In this document: positions 50,653 through 62,323 of the stretch, piece by piece
How positions within the stretch are numbered: position 1 is the first letter of the stretch
How the letters are laid out: each line of letters starts with the position of its first letter
DNA from: Pseudomonas sp. 8AS
GTDB lineage: Bacteria; Pseudomonadota; Gammaproteobacteria; Pseudomonadales; Pseudomonadaceae
NCBI RefSeq assembly: GCF_902506505.1
Contig: NZ_LR733406.1
Span: forward strand, 2,938,228-3,002,227
Direction of reading: 5' to 3'
Length of the DNA: 64,000 nucleotides
Notes under the pieces: model-generated
The model's input: the letters and a program-made list of their open reading frames with translations, nothing else
Told to the model about the DNA's origin: nothing
Databases searched by the model: none
Translations under genes and position numbers: made by a program

Positions 50653-51516
50653 ATGAATCCACCCTCGCGCAGCAGCAAGCCAGCCCAGGGCGCCCTGCTG
50701 CTGGCGCTTTCCGCCCTGCTGTTCTCGCTAATGGGCGTCGGCATCCGCGAAGTCTCGCTCAGCGTCAACAACGAGTCGGTGGTGTTCTTCCGCAACCTGG
50801 TCGGCGTGCTGTTCTTCCTGCCGCTGGTGCTGCTCAAGGGCGCCCAGCCACTCAAAACCACCCGCCTGAAGTCCCACCTGTGGCGCACCACCTACGGCCT
50901 GGCGGCGATGTACTGCTTCTTCTACGCCATCGCCCACCTGCCGCTGGCCGACGCCATGCTGTTCACCTACTCGGCCCCGGTGTTCACCCCGGTCCTGGCC
51001 TGGTGGTGGCTGAAAGAGCCGCTGACCCGGCGCATGCTGCTGACCACCGCCATCGGCCTGATCGGCGTACTGCTGGTGGCCAAACCCAGCCAGGCGCTGC
51101 TCGACAGCCAGGCACTGGTCGGCCTGGCTGCCAGCATTCTGGCCGCCTTCGCCTTCGTCTCGATCCGCGAGATGAGCAATACCGAACCGGCCTTTCGCAT
51201 CGTCTTCTACTTCGCCTTGTTCAGCACGCTAATCTCCGCCATCCCGCTGACCTGGGCCTGGCAGGCGCTAGACAGCCACGACCTGGGCCTGCTGCTGGTG
51301 ATCGGCCTGCTCGCCACCGTCAGCCAGATCGTCATGTCCAAGGCTTACGCCCTGGCCCCGCCAGGCATCATCGGCCCGATCGCCTACCTGGCCATCGTCT
51401 TTGCCGGGCTGATCGCCTGGCTGCGCTGGGGCGAAATGCCCGACCTGACCTCGCTGCTCGGCGCCGCACTGATCTTCGCCGCCAGCCTGTTGTCGATCCC
51501 CCGGCGCGCCGGCTGA
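50653..51516 (+). CDS. EamA/DMT-family membrane transporter
   Basis: 287 residues with ten predicted membrane helices and two EamA repeats (about 12-145 and 155-285). Patterns include 'NESVVFFRNLVGVLFFLPLV', 'PLADAMLFTYSAPVFTPVLA', 'IMSKAYALAPPGIIGPIAYL'. Such proteins export amino acids, nucleosides or similar metabolites; the substrate is unknown. It begins one base after the hflD stop, so it is probably part of the mnmA-hflD operon. Confidence 0.85.
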   Translation: MNPPSRSSKPAQGALLLALSALLFSLMGVGIREVSLSVNNESVVFFRNLVGVLFFLPLVLLKGAQPLKTTRLKSHLWRTTYGLAAMYCFFYAIAHLPLADAMLFTYSAPVFTPVLAWWWLKEPLTRRMLLTTAIGLIGVLLVAKPSQALLDSQALVGLAASILAAFAFVSIREMSNTEPAFRIVFYFALFSTLISAIPLTWAWQALDSHDLGLLLVIGLLATVSQIVMSKAYALAPPGIIGPIAYLAIVFAGLIAWLRWGEMPDLTSLLGAALIFAASLLSIPRRAG

Positions 51517-51964
51517 ACGGCGAGCAGGGCAATCGCGCCACCTCACTCTTCCCTTCGAGCGTTGCTCCAGATCCTGGAAAGGGCAACCGCCCCTGCTGGC
51601 CAATCATGCCCGCCTGCCGGCCAATTCCAGCCCCACGCCCCCAACCTTGTCGATCCTCGCCGCAATATGCCGCCAAAGCCTGAACGATGAACGGGGCTGG
51701 CTGAGGTCGTGCGGCGAACGGACTGGTCTGTCGACCATTGGCCGAGTCGTGCCCACGCGTCAGGCAGGCGACCTGCCCGCTACCAGCAGGGCCGCTATAG
51801 CGCAATTGCCCTGCTAGCAGTTGCCGGGATTTGCTCTACGCTTCCCAAGCAGCCTGACACGGCAATGGATGGAATTGAAATGGCAGTCGGCCAGGCGACC
51901 ATGGCCACTGAAGTGCTCAAAGGCGTTGTCTTCGGTGAGATTTTTTCACACAGGAGCCCTCCCC
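51517..51964. other. Non-coding interval before the aminopeptidase gene
   Basis: 448 bases with no supportable gene. It should contain the promoter of the aminopeptidase; AGGAG occurs just before its ATG. No clear terminator of the transporter gene is visible. Confidence 0.45.
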
Positions 51965-53479
51965 ATGAGAACGATGAAGCTGACGCTGCTGACAGCAGCC
52001 CTCCTCGCCGCTCAGCAGAGCACTGCGGCCGTCCCGGTCGATACCGAAATCTTCCGCGCGACCATTACGCCACAAGGCGTGCGCGTGCATCAGGCAGACC
52101 TTCAAGCCATCGCCGATGCCAATGGCGGTACGCGCGCCGCGGCGACGCCGGGCTATGAGGCCTCCCGCGACCATATCAGGGGGCTGGTCGAATCCGCCGG
52201 CTACTACGTGACGGTGCAGCCCTTTGAATTCCCCTACTTCGAGGAACTGTCAGCCGCACAGCTCGAACAAGTGGCGCCAGTGGCCACTGTGTACCCCTAC
52301 TCCGACGTCGCCGGCTTCCTCACCATGGAATACTCCAGCGCCGGCGCGGTTACCAGCACCGCCGAAGGCGTCGACCTGCAGCTGCCCCCGGCCGCCACGG
52401 CTAACAGCTCGACCAGCGGCTGCGAGGCGGAGGACTTTGCCGGCTTCACGCCCGGCAATATCGCCATCATCCAGCGCGGCACCTGCAGCTTTTTGCTGAA
52501 GGCACAGAATGCCGAAGCGGCGGGCGCGAGCGGCGTGGTGATCTTCAACGAGGGCCAGGCGGATCGTACCGAGGCCTTCAGCGGCACCCTCGGTGAACCG
52601 TCCGTCAGCATACCGGTGGTCGGCGCCGCCTTCGCCGTCGGCGAGGAACTGGCGGCAGAGGGGGTGGTGGCCCGCATCCTCGTCGACGCCATCTCGGAGC
52701 TTCGCAGCACCGAAAACCTGATTGCCGAAACACCCGGAGGGCGCAACGATCGCGTCGTGGTGGTCGGCGCGCACCTCGACTCGGTGCCGGAAGGCCCCGG
52801 TATCAATGACAACGGCAGCGGCTCGGCGGCACTGCTCGAAATGGCGCTGCAGCTGGCAAAAATGGGGATCGAGCCCGTCAACCAGCTGCGCTTCGCCTGG
52901 TGGGGGGCCGAGGAGGCCGGGCTGTACGGTTCCCAGGCCTACGTCGACAGCCTGAGTGCGCGCGACATCAAGAACATCGCCGTCAACCTCAACTTCGACA
53001 TGATCGGCTCGCCCAACTTCGTGCGCTTCGTTTACGACGGTGACGGCTCGGCGACCGGAACTGCGGGCCCCAACGGCTCCGGCAATATCGAGCGAGTCTT
53101 CCTCGACTACTTCACCGGTCAGGGCTTGCCGGTCGAAGCGACCGCCTTCGATGGTCGCTCCGACTATGGCCCCTTCATCGCGGTGGGCATTCCGGCCGGC
53201 GGCCTCTTCACCGGTGCTGAGGAGATCAAAACCGCCGAGCAGGCGGCGATCTACGGTGGAACCGCCGGAGTTCCGTACGACCCCTGCTACCATCAGGCCT
53301 GCGACACCTATGCCAACAACAGTGACGAGGCGCTGGACCAGATGTCCGATGCCGCGGCTCATGCGCTCTACACCTTCGCGATGACTAGTTCGTCGGTCAA
53401 TGGCACCGACAAGGGCTCGGACAAGGCGCAGAAAACCGCTGACGCACTCGACTACCAGGGCAACAAACTGCGCCGCTGA
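51965..53479 (+). CDS. Secreted M28 zinc aminopeptidase with PA domain (PaAP-like)
   Basis: 504 residues from ATG 51965. A signal peptide (about 1-22, ending STAA) is followed by a PA insert (about 130-245; Cys153/Cys174) and an M28 catalytic domain. Zinc ligands and catalytic residues are visible: H270 (GAHLDS), D282 (GINDNGSG), E316/E317 (WWGAEEAGLYGS), D345 (NFDMIGS), H443 (CYHQACD, with flanking cysteines). This matches the P. aeruginosa secreted aminopeptidase type. The gene interrupts the hflD/transporter-purB neighbourhood and is flanked by 448 and 344 non-coding bases, suggesting insertion. Confidence 0.92.
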   Translation: MRTMKLTLLTAALLAAQQSTAAVPVDTEIFRATITPQGVRVHQADLQAIADANGGTRAAATPGYEASRDHIRGLVESAGYYVTVQPFEFPYFEELSAAQLEQVAPVATVYPYSDVAGFLTMEYSSAGAVTSTAEGVDLQLPPAATANSSTSGCEAEDFAGFTPGNIAIIQRGTCSFLLKAQNAEAAGASGVVIFNEGQADRTEAFSGTLGEPSVSIPVVGAAFAVGEELAAEGVVARILVDAISELRSTENLIAETPGGRNDRVVVVGAHLDSVPEGPGINDNGSGSAALLEMALQLAKMGIEPVNQLRFAWWGAEEAGLYGSQAYVDSLSARDIKNIAVNLNFDMIGSPNFVRFVYDGDGSATGTAGPNGSGNIERVFLDYFTGQGLPVEATAFDGRSDYGPFIAVGIPAGGLFTGAEEIKTAEQAAIYGGTAGVPYDPCYHQACDTYANNSDEALDQMSDAAAHALYTFAMTSSSVNGTDKGSDKAQKTADALDYQGNKLRR

Positions 53480-55194
<1,715 letters not shown>

Positions 55195-55213
55195 CAGACG
55201 CATCTCTTTTGCA

Positions 55214-55237
55214 CGCCCGGCTGTGCCGGGCGTTTTT
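55214..55237 (+). terminator. Rho-independent terminator of purB
   Basis: CGCCCGGC-TGT-GCCGGGCG followed by TTTTT, 19 bases after the purB stop. Confidence 0.93.
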
Positions 55238-55254
55238 ATTTCAAAGGCTTGCAC

Positions 55255-56421
55255 ATGACTACTGATGTACCTCTTCAACTGCTCGGCGGTCTTACAGCCC
55301 GTGAGTTCCTGCGCGACTACTGGCAGAAGAAACCTCTGCTGATTCGCCAGGCCATCCCTGATTTCGAAAGCCCGGTCAGCCCGGACGAACTGGCCGGCCT
55401 GGCCCTGGAAGAAGAAGTCGAGTCGCGCCTGGTCATCGAACACGGCGAGCGCCCCTGGGAACTGCGCCGCGGCCCGTTCGCCGAGGATGCCTTCGGCCAG
55501 CTGCCGGAGCACGACTGGACCCTGCTGGTGCAGGCCGTCGACCAGTTCGTCCCGGAAGTCGCCGAACTGCTCAAGCAGTTCAACTTCCTGCCCAGCTGGC
55601 GCATCGACGACGTCATGGTCAGCTTCGCTGCGCCCGGCGGCGGCGTCGGCCCGCACTACGACAACTACGACGTGTTCCTCCTCCAGGCCCACGGCCAGCG
55701 TCGCTGGCGCATCGGCCAAATGTGCGATGCCGACAGCGCCCTGCTGGAACACAGCGACCTGCGCATCCTCGCCGACTTCGCGCAGACCGACGAGTGGGTG
55801 CTTGAGCCCGGCGACATGCTCTACCTGCCACCGCGCCTGGCCCACTTCGGCACCGCCGAGGACGACTGCATGACCTATTCGGTGGGCTTCCGCGCGCCCA
55901 GCGCCGCCGAAGTGCTGACCCACTTCACCGACTTCCTCGCCCAGTTCCTGCCGGACGAAGAGCGCTACAGCGACGCCGGCACCACGCCGACCGCCGACCC
56001 GCACCAGATCCAGCGCGATGCCCTCGACCGACTGAAAGCCCTGCTGGCCGAGCACATGGGCGACGAGCGCCTGCTGCTGACCTGGTTCGGCCAGTTCATG
56101 ACCGAGCCGCGCTATCCGGAACTGATCGCCGGCACCGAAGTCGACGACGACGAGTTCCTCGCCGCCATCGAGCAAGGCGCGGTACTGGTGCGCAACCCCA
56201 GCGCGCGCATGGCCTGGAGCGAAGTGGATGTCGGCCTGGTGCTGTTCGCCAGCGGCCAGAGTCGCCTGCTGCCAGCCAACCTGAAGGATCTGCTGCGCCT
56301 GATCTGCGCCGCCGACGCCCTGCACGCCGACAACCTCGGTCAATGGCTCGCCGATGAAGAGGGGCGTAAGCTGCTCTGCGAATTGGTCAAACAAGGCAGT
56401 CTGGAGTTTGCCGATGAATGA
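55255..56421 (+). CDS. roxA: RoxA/YcfD-type ribosomal oxygenase (JmjC cupin)
   Basis: 388 residues from ATG 55255. The JmjC double-stranded beta-helix holds the Fe(II) triad: H134-x-D136 (in GPHYDNYDVF) and H197 (RLAHFGTAEDD). A C-terminal dimerisation/winged-helix part follows. E. coli RoxA hydroxylates an arginine of ribosomal protein L16 using 2-oxoglutarate and O2. It lies directly after purB and overlaps the GNAT gene by 8 bases. Confidence 0.92.
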   Translation: MTTDVPLQLLGGLTAREFLRDYWQKKPLLIRQAIPDFESPVSPDELAGLALEEEVESRLVIEHGERPWELRRGPFAEDAFGQLPEHDWTLLVQAVDQFVPEVAELLKQFNFLPSWRIDDVMVSFAAPGGGVGPHYDNYDVFLLQAHGQRRWRIGQMCDADSALLEHSDLRILADFAQTDEWVLEPGDMLYLPPRLAHFGTAEDDCMTYSVGFRAPSAAEVLTHFTDFLAQFLPDEERYSDAGTTPTADPHQIQRDALDRLKALLAEHMGDERLLLTWFGQFMTEPRYPELIAGTEVDDDEFLAAIEQGAVLVRNPSARMAWSEVDVGLVLFASGQSRLLPANLKDLLRLICAADALHADNLGQWLADEEGRKLLCELVKQGSLEFADE

Positions 56422-56839
56422 CATCCACGTCCGCCTCGCCAGCTGGCAGAAGGACAACGCCGAGCTGCGCCGCATCCGCGAAGCGGTATTCATTGCCGAA
56501 CAGGCCGTACCGGCCGAACTCGAATGGGATGATGAAGACAGTGAGGCCGTGCACTTCCTCGCCCTGGAAGGCGACTACCCGATCGGCACCGCCCGCCTGC
56601 TGGCCGACGGCCAGATCGGCCGAGTTTCTGTACTCAAGGACTGGCGCGGCCTGAAAGTCGGCGACGCACTGATGCACGCCGCCATCGCCGAGGCGGAAAA
56701 GCGCGGCCAGCGTGAACAGAAGCTCAGCGCCCAGGTGCATGCCACGGCATTCTATGAACGCCTCGGCTTCCACAGCGAGGGCACCGAATACCTGGAGGCC
56801 GGCATCCCCCACGTACTGATGGTGCGCCATAGCGACTAG
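56414..56839 (+). CDS. GNAT-family N-acetyltransferase
   Basis: 141 residues from ATG 56414. The acetyl-CoA-binding region shows 'IGRVSVLKDWRGLKVGDALM', a degenerate Q/RxxGxG/A motif, and a typical beta-bulge end ('ATAFYERLGFHSEGTEYLEA'). It resembles the ElaA/YjcF type of GNAT. Substrate unknown. It overlaps roxA and is probably co-transcribed. Confidence 0.88.
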   Translation: MNDIHVRLASWQKDNAELRRIREAVFIAEQAVPAELEWDDEDSEAVHFLALEGDYPIGTARLLADGQIGRVSVLKDWRGLKVGDALMHAAIAEAEKRGQREQKLSAQVHATAFYERLGFHSEGTEYLEAGIPHVLMVRHSD

Positions 56840-56883
56840 CCTGTAAGCAGCGCCCCCCCCTGCCACGGCGCCCAGAGGTAGCG

Positions 56884-57513
56884 ATGAACCCAGAAGACGC
56901 CCCGCCGAACGAAAGCGAGCCCGACCTGCCGGCCATCGACTTCCACTCGCCGGGGCGTTTCGCCGTGCACAATCCACAGCCCGAGATCCCCAGCCCCGTA
57001 CGACGCGAACCGGCGCCCTTCGCGCTGGGCGGCGAGACCCGTCTGCAGCGCTTCGCCAGCGCCGAAGAGGCCCAGGCCCACGCCCTGGCCCTGCTGCAAC
57101 AGAGCCGGCACAGCCTGTGCCTGTACACCCCGGATCTGGAACCCTGGCTGTACAACCACAGCAGCGTGCAGGAGGCCTGCACCCGCCTGCTCCTGGCCAG
57201 CCCGAGAAATCGCCTGCGCATCCTGGTGCGCGACGTCAGCCGCCCGGTCGGTCTCGGCCACCGCCTGCTCAACCTGGGCCGGCGACTGACCAGCAACCTG
57301 CACATCCGCCGCCTCAACCCCGACCTGCCCAGCGAAGAAAGCGCCTACCTGCTGGCCGATGCGCACGGCCTGCTCCTGCGCCCGCTGGCCGATGTCTGGG
57401 CCGGCTACGCCTGGTATAACGACCCGGCACGCGTGCGCCAGCAACAGGCACAATTCGACCAGGCCTGGAACACCAGCGTGCTCGACCCCGACCTACGGAG
57501 CTTTCTGCTATGA
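56884..57513 (+). CDS. Conserved pseudomonad protein (phospholipase-D-like fold, DUF7931-type)
   Basis: 209 residues. The first 55 are disordered and Pro/Glu-rich. The rest ('AHALALLQQSRHSLCLYTPD', 'LLASPRNRLRILVRDVSRPV') has the spacing of a half phospholipase-D module but no HKD motif. No signal peptide or membrane helix. It overlaps the next gene by four bases. Function unknown; position is conserved near aceA in pseudomonads. Confidence 0.7.
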   Translation: MNPEDAPPNESEPDLPAIDFHSPGRFAVHNPQPEIPSPVRREPAPFALGGETRLQRFASAEEAQAHALALLQQSRHSLCLYTPDLEPWLYNHSSVQEACTRLLLASPRNRLRILVRDVSRPVGLGHRLLNLGRRLTSNLHIRRLNPDLPSEESAYLLADAHGLLLRPLADVWAGYAWYNDPARVRQQQAQFDQAWNTSVLDPDLRSFLL

Positions 57514-58319
57514 CCTTGCGTACCTGCCTAGCCAGCCTGCTGCTGGCTCTGTGCCTGCCGCTGCAGGCCGCCACCGAACTGCTGCCGCTGAACTACCGTA
57601 CCGCCGACGAGGTGATTCCGGTGGTGCAGTCGGTACTCGATGGCCAGGGCAAGGTCAGCGCCTATGGCAACCAGCTGGTGGTCAATGCCTCGGCGGAGAA
57701 AATCCAGGAGATTCGCGAGCTGCTCAGCCAGTTGGACACCGCGCCACGCCGCCTTCTGATCAGCGTCGACACCAGCGAATCGGGCTATCAGGACAGCGAA
57801 GGCTATGCCGTCAACGGCTCCGCCAGTGCCGGCAATGTGGAGATCGAAGCCGGCCGCGGCGAAGTCCACGGCCGCGACCAGGTGCGCATCATTCGCCGCT
57901 CCACCGACAGCCGCAACGGTGGCATCCAGCAGGTGCAGACCACCGAAGGCTACCCGGCCCTGATCCAGGTCGGCCAGAGTGTGCCGCTGACCAGTACCAG
58001 CATCGGTCCCTACGGGCAGATCTCGCAGAACACCGAGTACCGCAATGTCACCCAGGGCTTCTACGTCACTGCCAGCGTGACCGGGGACAGGGTCCACGTC
58101 AGCATCAGCAGCAACAACGATCGCATGAACCGTTCGCAACCCGGAGTGATCGATGTGCAGAGCACCGACACCCGCGTCAGCGGGCGCCTGGGCGAATGGA
58201 TCTCCCTCGGCGGAGTCAGCGAGCAGAGCCAGAACGACGACAGCGGCTTCCTGCGCCGCCACTCCACCCAGGGCGCCAACGACATGAGCATGCGCATCAA
58301 GGTCGACGCGCTGGACTGA
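57510..58319 (+). CDS. Secretin-N-like periplasmic protein
   Basis: 269 residues with a signal peptide ending at 'PLQAA'. The first mature 75 residues match the secretin/TonB short N-terminal domain ('LLPLNYRTADEVIPVVQSVL', 'NQLVVNASAEKIQEIRELLS', 'QLDTAPRRLLISVDT'). The remainder is Ser/Asn/Gly-rich with beta pattern and includes 'QVGQSVPLTSTSIGPYGQI'. It lacks a complete secretin pore domain. No secretion operon is nearby; the role is unknown. Confidence 0.75.
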   Translation: MTLRTCLASLLLALCLPLQAATELLPLNYRTADEVIPVVQSVLDGQGKVSAYGNQLVVNASAEKIQEIRELLSQLDTAPRRLLISVDTSESGYQDSEGYAVNGSASAGNVEIEAGRGEVHGRDQVRIIRRSTDSRNGGIQQVQTTEGYPALIQVGQSVPLTSTSIGPYGQISQNTEYRNVTQGFYVTASVTGDRVHVSISSNNDRMNRSQPGVIDVQSTDTRVSGRLGEWISLGGVSEQSQNDDSGFLRRHSTQGANDMSMRIKVDALD

Positions 58320-58790
58320 CGCGAGGGCTCTGGCTGGCCGTGTAGTGGCGACGCACGGACACTACAAAATCGTTGACGCAACCCTCTTTGAAGGGCATCA
58401 TGGCCCCGCTCCCGCTAGCCAGGGGCTCCGTCAAGGGGCCTCCAGATCGGCTCCGTACCACCATTCGGAACGATCCGTGTTTTAACAGCCCACAAGGCGT
58501 TTCGACGAGGTTGCGACTGGAACGAAAGTTGTCCTGAGGGACGGGGAAGCCAGCGTATCAGCCAGACCGTTTGACCAGTCAGCGCCTGCCTCGACTAGCC
58601 ATGCCGGCAAGTCAGCAGACGACTCGGTTGCGGACTGTTTGTCTCGTCACCCCCTCCTCCGCGTTCTGCTCTCGTCCCTGTCGATATTTCGGCGTTCTGT
58701 TTTGTGTCGCCCGCAACAGCAAGTTTTTTGCACGTTGGTTTTGGGTGGGAAGTCGGTGCTCAACCAAACTCACACTTTGAAGGATTGACC
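58320..58790. promoter_or_regulatory. aceA upstream region
   Basis: 471 bases without a gene. A sigma-70 candidate is TTGACG (58373-58378), 17 bases, CATCAT (58396-58401), which would leave a leader of about 380 nt. GGGGCTCCGTCAAGGGGCCTCC-type direct repeats near 58425-58445 may be regulatory. Confidence 0.4.
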
Positions 58791-60386
58791 ATGTCAGCTT
58801 ATCAAAACGACATCAAAGCCGTTGCCGCCCTGAAAGAAGCCGCAGGCAGCAGCTGGAGCGCTATCAACCCGGAATCCGTGGCCCGCATGCGCGCCCAGAA
58901 CCGCTTCAAGACCGGCCTGGAAATCGCCCAGTACACCGCTGACATCATGCGCAAAGACATGGCCGAGTACGACGCCGACTCGTCCGTCTACACCCAGTCG
59001 CTGGGTTGCTGGCACGGCTTCATCGGTCAGCAGAAGCTGATTTCGATCAAGAAGCACCTGAAGACCACCAACAAGCGCTACCTGTACCTGTCCGGCTGGA
59101 TGGTTGCCGCCCTGCGTTCCGACTTCGGCCCGCTGCCGGACCAGTCGATGCACGAGAAGACTGCCGTCTCCGACCTGATCGAAGAGCTGTACACCTTCCT
59201 GCGCCAGGCTGACAGCCGTGAACTGGACCTGCTGTTCACCGCCGTTGACGCTGCCCGCGCTGCTGGCGACAAGGCCAAAGAAGCCGAACTGCAAGCCCAG
59301 ATCGACAACTACGAAACCCACATCGTACCGATCATCGCCGACATCGACGCCGGCTTCGGTAACCCGGAAGCCACCTACCTGCTGGCCAAGCGCATGATCG
59401 AAGCAGGCGCTTGCTGCATCCAGATCGAAAACCAGGTTTCCGACGAGAAGCAGTGCGGTCACCAAGACGGCAAAGTCACCGTTCCGCACGCCGACTTCCT
59501 GGCCAAGATCGCTGCCGTTCGCTACGCCTTCCTGGAACTGGGCATCGACAACGGCGTGATCGTTGCTCGTACCGACTCCCTGGGTGCCGGCCTGACCAAG
59601 CAGATCGCCGTAACCAACGCTCCGGGCGACCTGGGCGACCAGTACAACTCCTTCCTGGATTGCGAAGAAGTTTCCGCCGCCGAGCTGAAGAACGGCGACG
59701 TCGTTCTGAACCGCGAAGGCAAGCTGCTGCGTCCGAAGCGCCTGCCGTCCAACCTGTTCCAGTTCCGTGCTGGCACCGGTGAAGCGCGCTGCGTACTGGA
59801 CTGCATCACCTCGCTGCAGAACGGTGCCGACCTGCTGTGGATCGAAACCGAGAAGCCGCACGTTGGTCAGATCGCTGCCATGGTTAACGAGATCCGCAAG
59901 GTCATCCCGAACGCCAAGCTGGTTTACAACAACAGCCCGTCCTTCAACTGGACCCTGAACTTCCGTCAGCAGGTATTCGATGCGTTCGTTGCCGAAGGCA
60001 AAGACGTTTCCGCCTACGACCGCGCCAAGCTGATGAGCATCGAGTACGATGCCACCGAACTGGCCCAGGTTGCCGACGAGAAGATCCGCACCTTCCAGCG
60101 CGACGGTTCGGCTCATGCCGGCATCTTCCACCACCTGATCACTCTGCCGACCTACCACACCGCCGCGCTGTCCACCGACAACCTGGCCAAGGGTTACTTC
60201 GCAGACCAGGGCATGCTGGCCTACGTGAAAGGCGTGCAGCGTGAAGAACTGCGTCAGGGCATCGCCTGCGTCAAGCACCAGAACATGGCTGGCTCCGATA
60301 TCGGCGACAACCACAAAGAGTACTTCGCTGGCGAAGCCGCTCTGAAGGCCTCTGGTAAAGACAACACCATGAACCAGTTCCACTAA
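58791..60386 (+). CDS. aceA: AceA, isocitrate lyase
   Basis: 531 residues from ATG 58791 (MSAYQNDIKAV), the longer subgroup common in Pseudomonas. The catalytic cysteine is in EKQCGHQDGKV (KKCGH in E. coli), with 'IIADIDAGFGNPEATYLLAK' and 'VYNNSPSFNWTLNFRQQ'. It opens the glyoxylate shunt. Codon use is visibly shifted to GCT, GTT and CGT relative to neighbours, as in highly expressed genes. Confidence 0.97.
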   Translation: MSAYQNDIKAVAALKEAAGSSWSAINPESVARMRAQNRFKTGLEIAQYTADIMRKDMAEYDADSSVYTQSLGCWHGFIGQQKLISIKKHLKTTNKRYLYLSGWMVAALRSDFGPLPDQSMHEKTAVSDLIEELYTFLRQADSRELDLLFTAVDAARAAGDKAKEAELQAQIDNYETHIVPIIADIDAGFGNPEATYLLAKRMIEAGACCIQIENQVSDEKQCGHQDGKVTVPHADFLAKIAAVRYAFLELGIDNGVIVARTDSLGAGLTKQIAVTNAPGDLGDQYNSFLDCEEVSAAELKNGDVVLNREGKLLRPKRLPSNLFQFRAGTGEARCVLDCITSLQNGADLLWIETEKPHVGQIAAMVNEIRKVIPNAKLVYNNSPSFNWTLNFRQQVFDAFVAEGKDVSAYDRAKLMSIEYDATELAQVADEKIRTFQRDGSAHAGIFHHLITLPTYHTAALSTDNLAKGYFADQGMLAYVKGVQREELRQGIACVKHQNMAGSDIGDNHKEYFAGEAALKASGKDNTMNQFH

Positions 60387-60441
60387 TAGGAACCGGTTTT
60401 CTCGGACAGAGCCACGCCCCTGCTCGAGAGTGTTGCCAGAC

Positions 60442-60474
60442 AAACCCCAGCAGCGATGCTGGGGTTTGTTTTTT
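60442..60474 (+). terminator. Rho-independent terminator of aceA
   Basis: AAACCCCAGCA-GCGA-TGCTGGGGTTT followed by G and six T. Confidence 0.95.
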
Positions 60475-61054
60475 GCGCAAGCGGTAGCAAAGAGAAGCTG
60501 CCACTACATCGCCCCTCAGCTCCGAAAAGAGTCGCCCGCCCACCAGCCTCACATGCCCCGCACAGAACGCCCAGCGAACCCCATCACTCAAGACTCACAC
60601 GCCCACCATGACTCAGCATGAGCCGCAGCGCCTGGCAACGCATCTGCAAGAGCCAGACTCCTGCGCCAGCATAGCCAGAATCCCATCACGCCCGCTCGCA
60701 CTCGCCAATAGCCGACACCGAGCACAACCGGAAAACTGACAAGCTGAAAAGCGCCGCCCGACTCCCACACCCGCCTCACTGACGAACATTTGTACAAACT
60801 ACCCAGGCCAGCACCGAATGTTTTACGTCCCCTGCAGACAAAAAACTTGTTCCTGATCGGCGGTCAATAGAGTGCCGCGTAAACAATTACGGACAGATAG
60901 CTTTCACAAAGGCGTCACTGCGGAGTCAAAAAACGTCAATTTAGGCGTACTACCAAAGGAGTAGAGCACTCTGCAGGGGTTATAGGGCCTGCGTTACAGC
61001 CATGAACGCCCTATTTGACCGTCCGCCTCCGTTCATTTTTTTATTCAGAAAAAT
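60475..61054. other. Non-coding interval between aceA and the nuo operon
   Basis: 580 bases without a supportable gene. The first 300 are rich in CCC/CAC and poor in codon structure; the right part is AT-richer and leads into the nuo promoter. P. aeruginosa has two small hypothetical genes at this point (PA2635-PA2636); I see no counterpart here. Confidence 0.45.
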
Positions 61055-61083
61055 TTACTTACCTTGCCCTGCGCGCATAAAAT
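61055..61083 (+). promoter_or_regulatory. Candidate sigma-70 promoter of the nuo operon
   Basis: TTACTT (61055-61060), 17 bases, TAAAAT (61078-61083). It would give a leader of about 75 nt before nuoA. Confidence 0.45.
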
Positions 61084-61163
61084 TGCGCCCATACTTTGCA
61101 GGGCTCCGGATCGGGGCTCTCCATATAAATAGAAGGCCGTCCCTTAATCCAAGGAGAAGCGGC

Positions 61164-61577
61164 ATGCCTGATGCGGTAACGACCATGTCCCACAACTGGG
61201 CTTTTGCCATTTTCCTGCTCGGCGTCTTCGGGCTCATCGCGTTCATGCTCGGTGTTTCCAGCCTGCTCGGCAGCCGGGCCTGGGGGCGGAGCAAGAATGA
61301 CCCCTTCGAATCCGGCATGCTGCCTACCGGCACGGCCCGTCTACGCCTCTCGGCGAAGTTCTATCTGGTCGCGATGCTCTTCGTGATCTTCGATGTTGAA
61401 GCCCTCTTTCTCTTCGCTTGGGCAGTCTCGGTGCGCGAAAGCGGCTGGGCCGGTCTGATCGAAGCTACAGTTTTCATAGCAATTCTGTTGGCAGGTCTTG
61501 TCTATCTTTGGCGTATCGGCGCGCTCGACTGGGCACCCGAGGGCCGTCGCAATCGGCAGGCGAAGCTAAAACAATGA
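61164..61577 (+). CDS. nuoA: NuoA, NADH:quinone oxidoreductase subunit A
   Basis: 137 residues from ATG 61164 with AAGGAG upstream. Three membrane helices; '[20 protein letters not shown]' and '[20 protein letters not shown]' are family signatures around the quinone-site loop. First gene of the complex I operon. Confidence 0.96.
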   Translation: MPDAVTTMSHNWAFAIFLLGVFGLIAFMLGVSSLLGSRAWGRSKNDPFESGMLPTGTARLRLSAKFYLVAMLFVIFDVEALFLFAWAVSVRESGWAGLIEATVFIAILLAGLVYLWRIGALDWAPEGRRNRQAKLKQ

Positions 61578-61587
61578 GGCTTTGGCA

Positions 61588-62265
61588 ATGCAATACAAAC
61601 TTACTCGGATCGATCCGGATGCGCCTAACGAGCAGTATCCGGTCGGCGAGCGGGAGACTGTCTCCGACCCGCTGCTAGAAGATCAGGTCCACAAGAACAT
61701 CTACATGGGCAAGCTCGAGGATGTTCTCAACGGTGCGGTGAACTGGGGTCGCAAGAACTCCCTGTGGCCGTACAACTTCGGCCTGTCCTGCTGCTACGTG
61801 GAAATGACCACGGCCTTCACTGCGCCCCACGATATCGCGCGCTTCGGCGCGGAAGTCATTCGTGCGTCCCCGCGCCAGGCCGACTTCATGGTCATCGCCG
61901 GCACCTGCTTCATCAAGATGGCGCCGATCATCCAGCGTCTGTACGAGCAGATGCTGGAGCCCAAGTGGGTGATCTCCATGGGTTCGTGCGCCAACTCCGG
62001 CGGTATGTACGATATCTACTCGGTGGTTCAGGGGGTCGACAAGTTCCTTCCGGTCGACGTCTACATTCCCGGCTGCCCGCCCCGCCCCGAAGCGTTCCTG
62101 CAAGGCCTGATGCTGCTGCAGGAGTCCATCGGCAAGGAGCGTCGTCCGCTGTCCTGGGTCGTGGGCGATCAAGGCATCTACCGTGCCGAAATGCCTTCGC
62201 AGAAAGAACTGCGCCGCGAACAGCGCATAGCTGTCACCAACCTGCGCAGCCCCGACGAAGTGTGA
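61588..62265 (+). CDS. nuoB: NuoB, complex I subunit B (N2 cluster)
   Basis: 225 residues from ATG 61588. The ligands of the terminal N2 [4Fe-4S] cluster are visible: adjacent cysteines in '[10 protein letters not shown]', 'AGTCFIKM' and '[11 protein letters not shown]'. It passes electrons to quinone. It is ten bases after nuoA. Confidence 0.97.
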   Translation: MQYKLTRIDPDAPNEQYPVGERETVSDPLLEDQVHKNIYMGKLEDVLNGAVNWGRKNSLWPYNFGLSCCYVEMTTAFTAPHDIARFGAEVIRASPRQADFMVIAGTCFIKMAPIIQRLYEQMLEPKWVISMGSCANSGGMYDIYSVVQGVDKFLPVDVYIPGCPPRPEAFLQGLMLLQESIGKERRPLSWVVGDQGIYRAEMPSQKELRREQRIAVTNLRSPDEV

Positions 62266-62323
62266 GCCCGGGCTCCCGTACGAGCCCGCTCACTGACGCC
62301 GTTGACCGATAGCGACCGAGACC